From Ichthyophis bannanicus (Eukaryota; Chordata; Amphibia; Gymnophiona; Ichthyophiidae), in contig CM066032.1 of NCBI GenBank assembly GCA_033557465.1, positions 1,313,940,191 through 1,314,004,190 on the forward strand: a DNA stretch of 64,000 nucleotides, read 5' to 3'. Positions within the stretch are counted from its first letter, which is position 1, and the number at the start of each line of letters is the position of its first letter. Both the position numbers and the translations under genes were made by a program. The notes under the pieces were generated by a model, which saw only the letters and a list, made by a program, of their open reading frames with translations, searched no databases and was not told where the DNA came from. Of the stretch, positions 51,510 to 63,229 are shown one piece after another.

Positions 51510-52565
51510 TCAAAGTAATACCCCCCCCCCCCCCAAGTTAATGCACTTCTGCATTCGCTTCTGCCACGTACGGAAGCACTTGATAAAGTTCTCCTCCTTG
51601 AGGTTCCTCAGCTCCCTCGTCACAGTGGCCTTAATCTCTTCTACAGAGGCAAAATGAGTTCCTTTGAGTACAGTCTTCAGCTTGGGGAAGAGCCAGAAGT
51701 CGCACGGGGATCTGGGGAATAAGGAGGGTGGTTGAGAGCTGTGATCTGTTTGTTGGCCAAGAACTGCCTCACACTGAGTGCGGTGTGTGCGTGCACATTG
51801 TCGTGGTGGAGCAGCCACAACTTGTCTCTCTACAGAGCCCGCCTGCTGTGCTGAACCCAGTCATGGAGGAGATTGAGAACTTGCTGGTAGAAGTGCTGGT
51901 TGACTGTCTGACCCTCAGGCACAAGCTCATGATGGACCACTCCCTTCTGGTCAAAGAATGCAATCAGCATGACCTTGATCCTTGATTTGGACATGCGCGC
52001 CTTCTTGGGTCTGGGTGTCAGTCGAGTCTTCCACTGCAGGCTCTGTCTCTTGCTTTCAGGGTCGTACTAGAAGACCCAAGTCTCATCTCCTGTGATGACT
52101 TGGCCAACGAACTCTGAATGTTCTCCGATCTTCTCTAGCAAGTCTCGACAAACATTGACCTGGTGCTCTTTCTGGTCGTCCGATAAAAGCTTGGGCACCA
52201 GGCTTGGCTCACACCTTCCACATCCCCAGCTCCTGCACCAAGATGGTCCGCACTGACTCCCTGTTCAGGCTGAGCTCCTCAGCTATCACCTGCACCGTCA
52301 ATCTGCGATCACGCCACACCAGCTAGTTCACTCTGTCAATGTTCTCAGTCGTCTTTGTCGTGGAAGGCCGTCCTAACTTGGGGTCATCCTCCTCCTTGTG
52401 GCCAGTCTCGAAGGATTTGTGTCACTCAAAGACTTATTTGTGTCACTCGAAGACTCACGGCCTTGACATTGCATCTTCTCCATAAGCCTTTTGAAGAAGT
52501 TAGAGACACTCAGTTGGGCCCTTCTCCAACTTAACCAGAAATTTCAAGTTGATTCTTTGCTCCAT
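51510..52565 (-). pseudogene. Mariner transposase remnant
   Basis: ATG at 52565-52563 starts MEQRINLKFLVKLEKGPTE, as in many vertebrate mariners. Downstream the catalytic HHDNVHAHTA block, then NHPPYSPD, is followed by a frameshift. The next piece reads PCDFWLFPKLKTVLKGTHFA, the C-terminal end. Stops and indels occur between. A 20-base tandem duplication (TTTGTGTCACTCAAAGACT type) is at about 52418-52458. Confidence 0.85.
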
Positions 52566-52633
52566 ATTTCTGCCACCTCCAGTTGCGTGACAAAGCGATG
52601 GGGCAGTGTGCTACAAAAAAAACCTGAAAAAGA

Positions 52634-53500
52634 AAAACAGAGTGAGAGAGATGAAGAACATAGCAGAATAATTGAGAAGATAGTCCAACGTCAGCTTCAA
52701 GAACATCTAGACATTAACAACATACTGGACCCGCAGCAACACGGATTCCGACCATTACACGGGGTCGAGACCCTAATGACCATGCTGATGAACACCCTTA
52801 TCATAGGAACCCAAGAGAAACACTCCGGATACATTCTAATTTTTCTGGATATATCAGCGGCATTCGACACCATCTCCCATAACACCCTTATCCACAGACT
52901 CCAAACAATTGGGATCAAAGGCACTGTACTCCAATGGTTCAGATCCTATCTAACCGACCGACAGCAACTGATCCGCACCAAAACCTCCACCTCATCCCCC
53001 TTTCAGCAACATCAAGGAGTACCACAAGGATCCACACTATCAGCCATGCTTTTCAACATCTACCTCCGTCCACTCTGCTCAGTCATACGCACTCACAATG
53101 TCAACTTCCACATATACGCCGACGACATAATGCTCTATGCCCCAATTACAACCACGGACCCAACAAACGACCAGCTATCAACCTGTTTCACCGACGTATC
53201 CAACTGGCTACAAGAGAACAACTTATCCATTAACATAAAGAAGACCGAAGCCCCTTATAGTAACAAAAGACCCAGACTTCAAACCACCCACTCACCTCAC
53301 CATGGGAACCACACAGATTCAAGTACAACCACACATAAGATATCTTGGCATTATCATTGACCAAGCCCTAACTCTTAAGCAACAAATCAACAAGACCACG
53401 AGAACTGTATTCCACAAGGCGAAAACGGTACAACGCCTCCGACCCCTCCTCGAACCACAAGACTTCAGGACAGTAATGCAAGCTCTAATCGCTCAGCTCT
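52634..53500 (+). pseudogene. L2-like RT, N-terminal two thirds
   Basis: The open piece 52491-53360 includes NNILDPQQHGFRPLHGVETL, ILIFLDISAAFDTISHNTLI (first Asp), WFRSYLTDRQQLI, GVPQGSTLSAMLFNIYLRPL and NFHIYADDIMLYAP with an intact YADD. The frame then shifts near 53290 and continues as IQVQPHIRYLGIIIDQALT. The residues before about 52634 are mariner sequence read in frame by chance. RTE insertion cuts it at about 53500. Confidence 0.85.
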
Positions 53501-54775
53501 AATCGCTCTGATCCCACATGCCAGCAAGATTCTACTGAAGATTATTCAAAAGAGACTACAGCCATACCTAGAACAAGAACTACCTGAAGTGCAAGCAGGG
53601 TTCAGGAAAGGGCGAGGAACGAGAGACATCACTGCGGATGTGAGATGGATCCTTGAAAAGACTAAAGAATACCAAAAGGATATCTATTTGTGCTTTATCG
53701 ACTATAGCAAGGCTTTTGACTGTGTAAACCATGAGAAACTCTGGGCCACATTAAGAAGCATGGGTATACCAGAACACCTGATCGTTCTCTTGCGTAATCT
53801 GTACATTGATCAAGAAGCAACAGTTCGAACGGAACAAGGAGAAACAGAATGGTTTAAAATAAGCAAAGGTGTAAGACAAGGCTGCATACTTTCCCCCTAC
53901 CTGTTTAATTTATATGCAGAACAAATCATCAGAGAAGCAGGACTGTATGAAGACAACAGAGGTGTGAAGATTGGTGGAAGACTCATCAACACCTTCGCTA
54001 TGCTGATGATACCACATTACTGGCTGAAAGTGAAGATGATCTGAAACATTTGCTTCTCACAATCAAAGAACAGTCTCAAAATGAGCCTGCACCTTAATGT
54101 AAAGAAGACAAAGATCATGACAACTGGCATAATCAACAGGTTCATCGTTGAAGGAGAAGAAATTGAAATCGTGAACAACTTTAACCTACTTGGATCAACT
54201 ATCAATAAAGAAGCAACAAGCAGTCAAGAAATCAGACGACGCATTGCTCTTGGCAGAATGGCTATGAAAGACCTAGATAAGATTCTCAAGAGCAGAGATG
54301 TCTCTCTCCATACAAAGATTCGACTTGTTCAAGCCATGGTATTTTCAATAACATCATATGGATGTGAAAGCTGGACAGTGAAAAAGACAGACAGGAAGAA
54401 AATTGATGCCTTTGAATTATGGTGCTGGCGGCGAATACTGTGTATACCATGGACTGCCCGAAGAACAAACCAGTCGGTACTAGAAGAGATCAAACCTAAG
54501 CTTTCTTTAGAAGCTCAGATGACAAGACTTCGACTTTCATACTTCGGACACATCATACGAAGAGAGAGATCATTAGAGAAAGACATCATGCTTGGCAAGA
54601 TAGAAGGTCAATGCAAAAGAGGAAGGCCAGCAATGAGATGGATTGCTACAATAACAGCAGCTACGGGTACCAGTCTGTCAACAATGAGCCGCCTGACTGA
54701 ACACAATTTAGGATAGCTATCCAGAGGGTCGCCATGAGTCGACTCCGACTCGACGGCACTTAACAACAACAACAC
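53501..54775 (+). mobile_element. RTE-clade LINE, 5'-truncated
   Basis: The RT half and 3' end of an RTE element resembling the BovB group. The 3' end reads GGGTCGCCATGAGTCGACTC, then CGACTCGACGGCAC and an (AAC)n tail at about 54762-54775, the characteristic RTE terminus. It is inserted into the L2-like LINE between RT and its C-terminal region, leaving a partial repeat AGCTCTAATCGCTC at the left junction. Confidence 0.85.
53589..54716 (+). pseudogene. RTE reverse transcriptase remnant
   Basis: First frame 53589-54044: MQAGFRKGRGTRDI, LCFIDYSKAFDCVNHEKLW, GVRQGCILSPYLFNLYAEQI. A frameshift destroys the FADD motif (reads NTFAMLMIPH). The second frame, 54081-54716, has LHLNVKKTKIMTTG, FNLLGSTINKEA, SYGCESWTVKKTDRKKIDAF, LWCWRRILCIPWTARRTNQS and LRLSYFGHIIRRERS, a well-preserved RTE C-terminus. 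Only one or two indels separate it from a continuous frame. Confidence 0.88.
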
Positions 54776-55240
54776 TCCCTCATCTGGACTACTGCAACAT
54801 AATCTACCATGGCCTACCTGCAACACAGACCAATCCCCTCCGAACTGCCCTAAACACCACGGCGAGAATAATTCACAATGCAAGGAAACGAGATCACATC
54901 ACCCCAATTCTGAGGGACCTTCATATCCTCCCCATCGAAGCAAGAATTAAGTACAAAACCCTTCTACTCACTCACAAAACCGTCCACCAAACACAGGGCA
55001 CCCCACTCCGCGCCCTACTGCCTCGCCCAACCCACAACAGAACAACCAGACAATCCTCCAACAGCTCCGTTGCCATCCCCCACAAAAGAACCAAAGCAAA
55101 TCAACGGACCTGCAACAGAGCCTTTGAACTCTATGCCCCATCCCTCTGGAATTCTCTACCAAACCACATCAAGAACAACGGTGATCTCCCATCATTCAAA
55201 AAGCAGCTAAAAACCATCCTATTCCAGGAACATCTCTGAA
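54776..55240 (+). pseudogene. L2-like RT C-terminal region
   Basis: Plus-strand translation: LDYCNIIYHGLPA, LNTTARIIHNARKRDHITPI, LHILPIEARIKYKTLLLTHK, APSLWNSLPNHIK, FKKQLKTILFQEHL. This is the normal end of an L2 ORF2, largely uninterrupted and resuming directly after the RTE insertion. Confidence 0.85.
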
Positions 55241-55514
55241 TAGGAACCAGTAACTATGCTATCTTGTCAGTCTCTATGTCCACCCCAAAAAATCATCAAT
55301 GTTGAACCCCCGGTGATGGCCCCCCCCCCTGGTTATATGTCCCACCGCTTTGACCCGGTGAAAAGCGGGATATAAATACAGTTAAATAAAATAAATAAAT
55401 AAAATAAAAAATAGCGGTGAAATGTTGTACAACATAGTGACAAACGGTTAGCCAATTGGCATTGAGTCATTGTCATGGCTGCCAGTCTCATTTCTTTTTT
55501 TGTCACACCTCGTA

Positions 55515-58250
55515 CATCTGATTTTGAACCTATGCACATGGGAATCTACGTAGTACAGTCTCAAATCCTTTGGGTCTATTTAACAGCTATGTGGGCTATG
55601 TAACTAGTATAATTATACTGTTCAGTCACTGAGTCTCCATAGTGCTTTTTAAAAAGGAAAATTTGAAGGAGCTTGCAGAAGGCTTTTGGATCCTTGGTGG
55701 TTCTTATATCTTTTGGAAGAGCATTCCAGAGGCCTGGCATGTAAAGAGAGAATGTTCTTTTGGTTGTAAATGTATTACATCTCACAAATTCCTGTGGTAC
55801 CAGCAATGTGTTATCTGCGTAGCTTCCACAGTGTCTGTTCTTTGGTGTAGTTTGAAAGAGGAATCCCAAGTAGATGACACTGTCATTTTGTAGGATCTTA
55901 ATGTTGTGTGCAAAATTTTGGATCTAATACTGCTTTCCACTAGGAGCCAGTGGAGCTGCTTCAATACTGGGATAATATGCTTGTGTAATGCTGTCTGAGA
56001 TATGAAACTTGCTACTCCGCGTTGTATCATCTGTAATCTGTTTATGGGTTGTTTCGGTAATCCTTTCAAGATAGTGCTACAGTAGTTCAGGTGTGGCAAA
56101 TCATTGCCTGAACTGTTGTGCGAAAGTCACTCAAAGATAATAGTGGTCGCAGATGTTGCAAAGCTTTTAGCTTAGAATATATGGCTTTGATGGTCTTGCT
56201 GATATTAACATGCAAGGTTAGCTGTTGATCCAGCATGACACCTAAGTATCTCACTTCCTGCTTTACCTCTAAGGCAGCGTCCCTAATCTTTAGATTGGAT
56301 GGTGGATTGAATTTTTTACCCTTGTGATATAAAGGACCTTTGTTTTATTGAAATTAATATGCAGATCACCCTCAGCCATGTAGAGATATCATTGAAACAA
56401 TTGACTATTCTTGAAGTGTTAACTTGGTTTGTATCAATTTGTGTGTATAACAATGTCCATGTAAATATGGTAGTAGACATTATTTCTCTGGATGATCTTG
56501 CAGATGGGTTGTATATAAATGTTAAATAAAAGAAACGATAGGGCAGAACCTTGTGGAATACTTTGTTTTTGAGAAAATGGCTTAGATGCAGCGTTACCAA
56601 TTCTTATCCGCTGCCTACTTTCTGAAAGGTATGACTTAAACCATAGTAATGTTGTGTCCTTAATTCCAATTTCTTGCAATTTGGTCAGTAATATGTTGTG
56701 GTCTATGGAATCATATGCTGCCTTAATGTCCAGGAAAATTAGTATAAATCCCTTTTTGTCCAGTTCTTGTATCATCTTGTCCAAAAGTGATGATAGTAGT
56801 GTTACTACGACATGACCTGTTCGAAACCCATGTTGTTGAGGGTCTAATGGAGCTTTTTCATCAACGTGTTCTTGCAGTTGTTGAACTACCTTCTCTATTA
56901 CTTTTTTGTGGGTGTTTTGTTAGAGATTTTACTATCCCAAATAGTTCGCTCGGCTTGTTTAAGGATGACATCATGAGTTTTGTGCAACAATCTTTATTTC
57001 TATTGATAGAGAAGTAATATACTTCCAGTTTTCTTGGAGTAGATTATTTGAATATCTGGTTGCTTTTTTCTTCTTTAGGTCCTTTCTATTTTTCTAAGCT
57101 TTTTTTTTGTGTTCCTAAGCTCTTGGGTATACCAAATCACATTCCTTTTCCGCCTCCTGTCTATAGAATTTTTGGTTTGTTCTGAAGCTGCGTGACCTAT
57201 GGTCATGTTCCAATTCTGGAAGAGTTCATCTAAGCTTGAGTTATCCGGAGAGAGAAATGGCGTGATTTAATCCAGGAAGTTTTTCTTGATGAATCTGCGA
57301 TAACTTCTGGGTGCGGCATTAGATGCTTTTGTCACATTAACTTTTGTTATAGTACGTATGTAGAAGTTGATGGAATAGTGGTCAGACCATGGAATTGGTT
57401 GGATTTGTATTGTAGTTTGTAATCGGCAATGTTATTTCTGTTGGCATGAATATAAGGTCTAGTCTGTTACCTTTAACACGAGTGGTGTTCTGTATGATTT
57501 GCTGGTATCCTAGCTCTTCCACTGAATCCAAGAATGCTTGAGCATGATCAGTTTTGGATTTATTACGGTTGAAGCCTCCCAATATTAAACTAGATTTGTT
57601 GTGTGGGTTTATTTGTGCATATAATTTTAATTATGTTTGACAGTTCCTTGCTGCTGGAATTTGGAGGTCTACATACCCGACAAATCAGTAAGTGCTTGTT
57701 TTCTACTAAGAGTATATCCATGCCTTCTATAATTTTGTGTTTCTACTATTGAGAATTTGAGCTCCTGTTTGGTTATGACGCTCACTCCTCCTCTCTTCAC
57801 TAATCTTTGGCAGTTAAATGTGTCATCTCCATCAGGTCTTAGCTGATTTATCAATACCATGAATATCTGTGAGCCATGATTCTGTTATGAATAAAACATC
57901 TAGGTTATTGTCATTAATATAGTCCGTTATGATAGATATTCATTCTGAAAGGAGCGTTGGTTAACTAGTGTGCACTTAAGCTCCGTTTGACTTTCTGGCG
58001 TTATTGATAGCTGCCCTGGGTTAATTATCATGACAGGTGTGAGCCTATGTCTTTTTTGCATATTTCAGATACATGGCCTACAGAATCCCCAATCCATTCT
58101 ATGTTGGTGAACTCTGTGTATGACAGGAATAGGTTGTGTGTAGCTTGCTAGAGAGAGTATTCCTAAAATTCCTATAATTGTGAATTGTTTGGACTACATG
58201 GTTGTTAATTATTTTCTTATTAAATTGTCAATGTTGTATATATTGCCATG
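55515..58250 (-). pseudogene. L2-like LINE endonuclease and RT remnants (minus)
   Basis: From high to low: endonuclease pieces (57860-57669 KRGGVSVITKQELKF; 57582-57382 GYQQIIQNTTRVKGNRLDLI), RT (56784-56434: ILIFLDIKAAYDSIDHNIL, WFKSYLSESRQRIRIG, SIPQGSALSFLLFNIYIQPI, with the YADD position reading YHIYMDI), and C-terminus (56099-55782 LNYCSTILKGLPKQPINRLQ; 55869-55576 MPGLWNALPKDIR). Many frame breaks. Confidence 0.82.
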
Positions 58251-58535
58251 TGTTGGTTGTATGGTTATTAAGCTGTGAACAGGACATTAAGATATTCCTA
58301 CAGAGTCTGTTATTTGTATGAGAAGGTGCCAGAGTTAACACTGCCTGTCACCGATCAGCTTATTGACGAGCAGAATTTACGTAAGAACAAAAAATATGCC
58401 ATAATGGGTCAAACCAAGGTCCATGAAGCGCAGTATCCTGTTTCCAAGAGTGGCCAATCTAGGTCATAAGTACCTCGCAGTTTCCCCAAAAGACACAAGT
58501 TCCTCAACGCTTGTATTGGGTCAAGCAGTGATATC

Positions 58536-61400
58536 TCATGTCCCTTTTAATAATGGTTTATGGACCTTTCCTCCAGGAACTTGTTCAAACCCAGCTACAC
58601 TAACAGCTTTTACTATATCCTCCGGTAATAAAATCCAGAGTTCGATTATATGCTGAGTGAAAAAATATTTTCTCTTATTAGTCTTAAATAGTTTACCCTG
58701 TAACTTCACTGCATGTCCCCTAGTATTTTTATATTCTGATGACGTAAACAATCAATCTACGTTTACCCGTTCAACTCCATTCATTAATTTATAGACCTCT
58801 ATCATATCTCCCCTCAGCCTCTTTTCCAGGTTGAAGAGCCCTAACCTTTTTAGCCTCTCTTCATAGGAGTATCCTTCCATCCCCTTTACCATTTTGGTGG
58901 CTCTTCTCTGTACCTTTTCTAATAATGCTATATCTTTTTTAAGATACGGGGACCAGAATTGCACACAATATTCAAGGTGCGGTTGCACCATGGAACAAAA
59001 GAGGCATTATAATGTCCCTTGTTTTATTTTCCATTCCTTTCCTTATGATACCTAGCATTTTATTTGCTCTCTTAGCCGTCGCTGCACACTCTGTTATCCA
59101 CGATGACGCCTGCATCTTTTTCCTGGGTGGTGGTTCCTAATGTGGAACCTTGCATCGTGTAACCATAGCTTGGGTTGTTCTTTCCTAGGTGCATAACTTT
59201 GCACTTGTCCACATGAAATTTCATCTGCCATTTGGATGCCCAGTCTTCCACTTTATTAAGATCCTCTTGCAATTTTCCACAATCCTCTGTGTTTTAACAA
59301 CTTTAAATAGTTTTGTCTCAGCTGCAAATTTGATAACCTCACTCATTATTCCCTTTTCCATGTCATTTATGAATATGTTAAAAAGCAGCAGACCCAGCAC
59401 AGATCCCCAAGGTACTCCACTATTCACTTTTTTCCATTGGGAAAATTGGCCATTTAGCCCTTCCCTCTGCTTTCTATCTTGTAATCAGTTCCTGATCCAC
59501 AATAGTGTATCACCTCCTATCCCATGACTTTTTAGTTTTGCCAAAAGTCTGATGAGGGACATTGTCAAAGGCTTTCTGAAAGTCCAGATACACTATATCA
59601 ACCGACTCACCTTTGTCTACCTGTTTATTCACACTTTCAAAAAACATAACATTACATAACATTTTTCCCAGTACTGACCTCAGGCTCACCGGTCTGTAGT
59701 GTCCCGGATCACCCCTGGAACACTTTTTAAAAACTGGCGTTACATTGGCCGTCCTCCAATCTTCAGGTATTACAGATGATTTTAATGATGGTTCACAGAT
59801 TACTAATAGCAGGTCTGCAATCTCATAATTCAGTTCTTTCAACACCCTGTATATGTAAACCATCCAGTCCAGGTGATTTGCTACACTTCAGTTTATCAAA
59901 TAGCTGTAATATATCTTCCCAGCGTATCAATATTTCTTTCAATTCTTCTGCGGCATCACCTTTAAATGCCACTTCAGTCATGGGTAACCATCCCTACATC
60001 TTCCTTAGCAAAGACCGAAGCAAAGAATTCATTCAGTCTCTCCGCTATAGCATTGTCCCCTCTTATTGCCCCTTTTACACCTCTATCATCTAATGGTTCA
60101 ACTGATTCTCTCACAGGTTTTTTGCTACGAATGTACTTGAAAAAGTCTTTAATATGCGTTTTTGCTTCCACAGAAAATTTCATTTCAAATTCTCTCTTTG
60201 CCTGCTTTATCAATGCCTTGCATTTAACTTGCCAGTGCTTGTGCTGTTTCCAGTTTTCATGATTTGGCTCTTTTTTCCATTTGCTGAAAGATGCTTTTTT
60301 GGCAACAGCCGCCTCTCTGACCTCATCTTTAAACCATGCTGGCAGTTTTTTGGACTTCCTTCCACTTTTCTTAAAGTGTGGAATACAGCTGGTCTAGGCT
60401 TCCAAGATAGTATTTTTAAACACCCAAGCTAGATGTCTTTAACCTTTGCAACTGCTTCTTTTAGTTTTTTCTTAACTATTTTCTTCATTTTATCATAATC
60501 TCCCTTTCAAAAGTTAAAAGGTAGTAATATGGATTTCCTTACCATTCCTACTCCATGAATTAAATCAAACATGATCATGCTATGATCACTAATTCCACGT
60601 GGCCCCAACACCCTTATTCTCTTGCACCAGATCTGGTGTTCCACTAAGGACTAAGTCCAAAATGGCTTCCCCTCTGGTCGGTTCATGAACCAGCTGCTCC
60701 AAGAAGCAATCATTTATTTCATCTAGAAACTTTATCTCCCGAGCATATCCTGCCGTGACACTGACCCAGTCAATACCGGGGTAAACTGAAATCACCCATT
60801 ATTACCGTTCTGTAACTTTTGTTAGCTTCTCTGATTTCTTTGAGCATTTCATCATCCATTTGTTCATTCTGGCAAGGCTGTCGATTGTACACCCCCACTG
60901 CCATCGCTTTCCCCTTTTTACATGCAATTTCAATCCAGAGATTCTACAGTGAATTTTGTTTCCTGTAGAACTTTAATCCTTTGTGACTCAATGCCCTCTC
61001 TAACAGAGCGCAACCTCTCCACCAATTTGATCAGCTCTATCATTATGATATAGTTTGTACCCCGGTATCACAGTGTCCCACTGGTTGTCATCCTTCCACC
61101 ATGTCTCGGAGATACCAATCATATCTAACTTCTCATTTAGTGCTATATATTCTAACTCTCCCATCTTAGTTTTTCAGACTTTTAACGTTTGCATACAAGC
61201 ATATTAGAGACTGTATTTTATTCATATTAATCTGGTAATTTGGAATCTTTAAACTCTGTCTGCTCTGTACTCAAGGGCATTTGGGCTACTTTTGTCTTTA
61301 TTGGAACCTCTCTGCTGATATGCCCTAATTTAATTCTTTTGGCAGTATCTTTCAAGGATACATTGTTCTGAACCATGCGCTTTTGGGCGACTGTCTGCTG
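58536..61400 (-). pseudogene. CR1 ORF2 (endonuclease and RT) remnant
   Basis: Endonuclease end at 60795-60589 (FLDEINDCFLEQLVHEPTRG, ILDLVLSGTPDLV). Linker at 60213-59974 (KDFFKYIRSKKPVRESVEPL, AERLNEFFASVFAKED). RT at 59863-59510 (SVIPEDWRTANVTPVFKK, YRPVSLRSVLGKML, VDIVYLDFQKAFDNVPHQ) and 59427-59221 (SGVPWGSVLGLLLFNIFIND). The FADD motif reads FAAE, so the catalytic pair is lost. C-terminus at 58991-58752 ([20 protein letters not shown]) and 58751-58536 (FFTQHIIELWILLPEDIVKA). Confidence 0.85.
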
Positions 61401-61475
61401 TCCACTATTATCTAGTTTAAAAGCTGTTCTATCTCCTTTTTAAAGGTTAATACCAGCAGCCTGGTTCTATCCCGG

Positions 61476-62340
61476 TTAAGGTGAAGCCATTCCATTCAAA
61501 AGATCCCCTCCCTTTCCCCAGAATGTTCCCCAGTACCTAACAAATCCAAACCCCTCATCCTTCCACCATTGTCTCATCCACGCATTGAGACTCTGGAGCT
61601 CTGCCTGCCTTTTGGGTCTTGCACGAGCAATGGGAAGCATTTCGGAGAACGCTACTCTTGAAGTTCTGGATTTCAACTTCCTAAGTAAAAGCCTCAATTT
61701 AGAATCCAGAACCTCCCTACCACATTTTCCTATGTCACTGATACCGACAAGTACCAAGACAGCAGACTCCTCCCCAGCACTATCTAAGACCTTGTCTAGG
61801 TGGTGCGTGAGGTCCGCTACCTTCACACCAGGCAGGCATGTTACCAAGCGATCCTCATGTTCACCAGTCACCCAGCTATCTATATGCCTAATAATTGAAT
61901 CACCAACTATAACGGCTGTCCTAATCCTTCCCTCATGGGCACATGGCACTGGAGAAACTTCCTCGGTGTGAGAGGGTTTTACATCACCTGGAGGACAGGT
62001 CCTAGCTACAGGATCACTTCCTGCCACACCAGGGTGATGCTCTCTTGTCACATGACCTCTCTCCTCCATGGCAACAGGGATGCTGCCAGACGAGAGGTGG
62101 GCCTTCAGGAGTACATCCTTGTAGGTCTTGTCTATGTGCCTCTCTGTGTTCCAAGTCTGCTAGTCTTGCCTCCAGAGATCGGACTCGTTCCCTGAGAGTA
62201 AAGAGCTACTTGCACCTAGTGCACACGTAAGAACCCTCACCAACTGGGAGAAAATCATATATGTGACACTCAATGCAAAAGACTGGAAAGTCATCTCGCT
62301 GCTGGACTGCTGTCTGCATCTTCGTTTTAAGGTTGTGTTT
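61476..62340 (-). pseudogene. CR1 ORF1 with zinc-finger-like N-terminus and SGNH esterase domain
   Basis: The open piece 62069-61476 has an SGNH-hydrolase pattern: VIVGDSIIRHID (nucleophile Ser block GDS), VLVLVGISDIGK at the GTND position, and SRVAFSEMLPIARA. This is the esterase domain known from CR1 ORF1. Upstream, in broken frame (62330-62150), a CIECH and CTRCK pair plus LRERVRSLEARLADLEH suggest the usual zinc finger and coiled coil. A stop after CTRCK separates the two parts. The third and fourth catalytic blocks are incomplete. Confidence 0.75.
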
Positions 62341-62711
62341 AGATATTTAAGTTATTTACTTACTAAAGGTTGCTGAGGATACTTATACTAATAAAACTAT
62401 ACCTAATACATTTAATGTACTTTGTTCACCTGAAATTTAATTAATCTCAGGTCCTAAATGTATGCTGATGAGAACAGCTGCACCCAAGAGTGAATATGGC
62501 ACCTCCTTTCCTTTAAGATGTTTAAGCACCTATAAAACTATGATTATCTCAGGGGTGGGTGGGTTTTCGTGGAGGGAGGGAAGAAAAAAAGACTTATTAA
62601 AAGCTGGTTGCTACACAGTACCCTGTCCTTTGTTTCTAAGGTTATTTGTGACCTACCTCCAGGGGGAGGCCCACAGCCCCTGCTTTGATAGAGGGAGTCT
62701 TGGGTTCTGAA

Positions 62712-62880
62712 TCTAACCAGGAAGCTCTCATTGTGTTTTAAATTTAAACTAGGCCCTGACTGAGAATTAAATTTAAACTGGAAGCTCTCTGCTGGGTTCT
62801 AAATTTACCCAGAAAGCTCTCCTCTGTGTTTTAAATTTAAACTGAAAACTCTTTGCTGCTACTAGGCCCTGACCGATTTA
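62712..62880. repeat. Short tandem repeats in the CR1 5' region
   Basis: Three to four imperfect copies of a unit around GGAAGCTCTC, then TGTGTTTTAAATTTAAACT, partly interleaved with two copies of CTAGGCCCTGAC. Their position upstream of ORF1 fits a LINE promoter repeat; this is inference. The rest of 62340-63160 has no coding frame. Confidence 0.65.
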
Positions 62881-63229
62881 ACAGATACACTGGGTTCACA
62901 GATTAATCAGCTTTAATCTAAAGAATTCCTTTTCCCTCAAGATTTAGAAAAATAACCAAAAGTAATACTTACAATTGCAGATCTCTCACAAGAGGTAGCA
63001 GTCCCCCCTTTTGTAGTCCTCATTCCTGTTAGTATACTCTGCCTCCCATGTGTTAGATGAAAAGATGAGCTGTATGGTTTAGCTTTACCTTTATATTTTA
63101 TTCCCTCTGTGTGAACCAGTGAGTATGAGTATAAATTACATATCTCTAGAGTGACCTGAACCCCAGATATCTGGCTTGAGGTTACCTGTAATGTCTTTTG
63201 GGGTAGTAGTTGTAGTTCTTTACCACCTT

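Larger units (their letters stand above)
52613..55408 (+). mobile_element. L2-like LINE (plus) inside the mariner, split by an RTE LINE
   Basis: 5'-truncated; RT at 52634-53500, the C-terminal part resuming at 54776-55240, then a 3' end with CACCGCTTTGACCCGGTGAA, AAGCGGGATATAAATAC and an (AATA)n tail ending at about 55408. It is closely organised like other L2 tails in the window. Confidence 0.82.
51429..55512 (-). mobile_element. Mariner-type transposon, split by an L2-like LINE
   Basis: Terminal repeats CGAGGTGTGACAAAAAA at 51429 and its complement ending at 55512, with TA target sites at 51427-51428 and 55513-55514. Without the LINE it is about 1.3 kb, the normal mariner size. The transposase lies on the minus strand and is broken. 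Confidence 0.88.
51270..58250 (-). mobile_element. L2-like LINE (minus), split by a mariner
   Basis: Main body 55515-58250 (endonuclease and RT remnants); 3' end 51270-51426 on the other side of the mariner (GTAAACCACCTTGATGCTGT before a terminal A-rich stretch). Joined, it is about 2.9 kb, 5' truncated or decayed. It is the outermost shell of a four-level nest. Confidence 0.7.
58370..63160 (-). mobile_element. CR1-type LINE, near full length, decayed
   Basis: Minus strand: 5' region with short tandem repeats (62712-62880), ORF1 with an esterase-like domain (62340-61476), ORF2 endonuclease (61400-60580), RT (60213-58752), and a 3' end near 58370. The 3' end reads, on the minus strand, GGATACTGCGCTTCATGGAC, then TTGGTTTGACCCATTATGGC, the well-known CR1 terminal segment. 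All ORF2 frames are interrupted. Confidence 0.82.
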
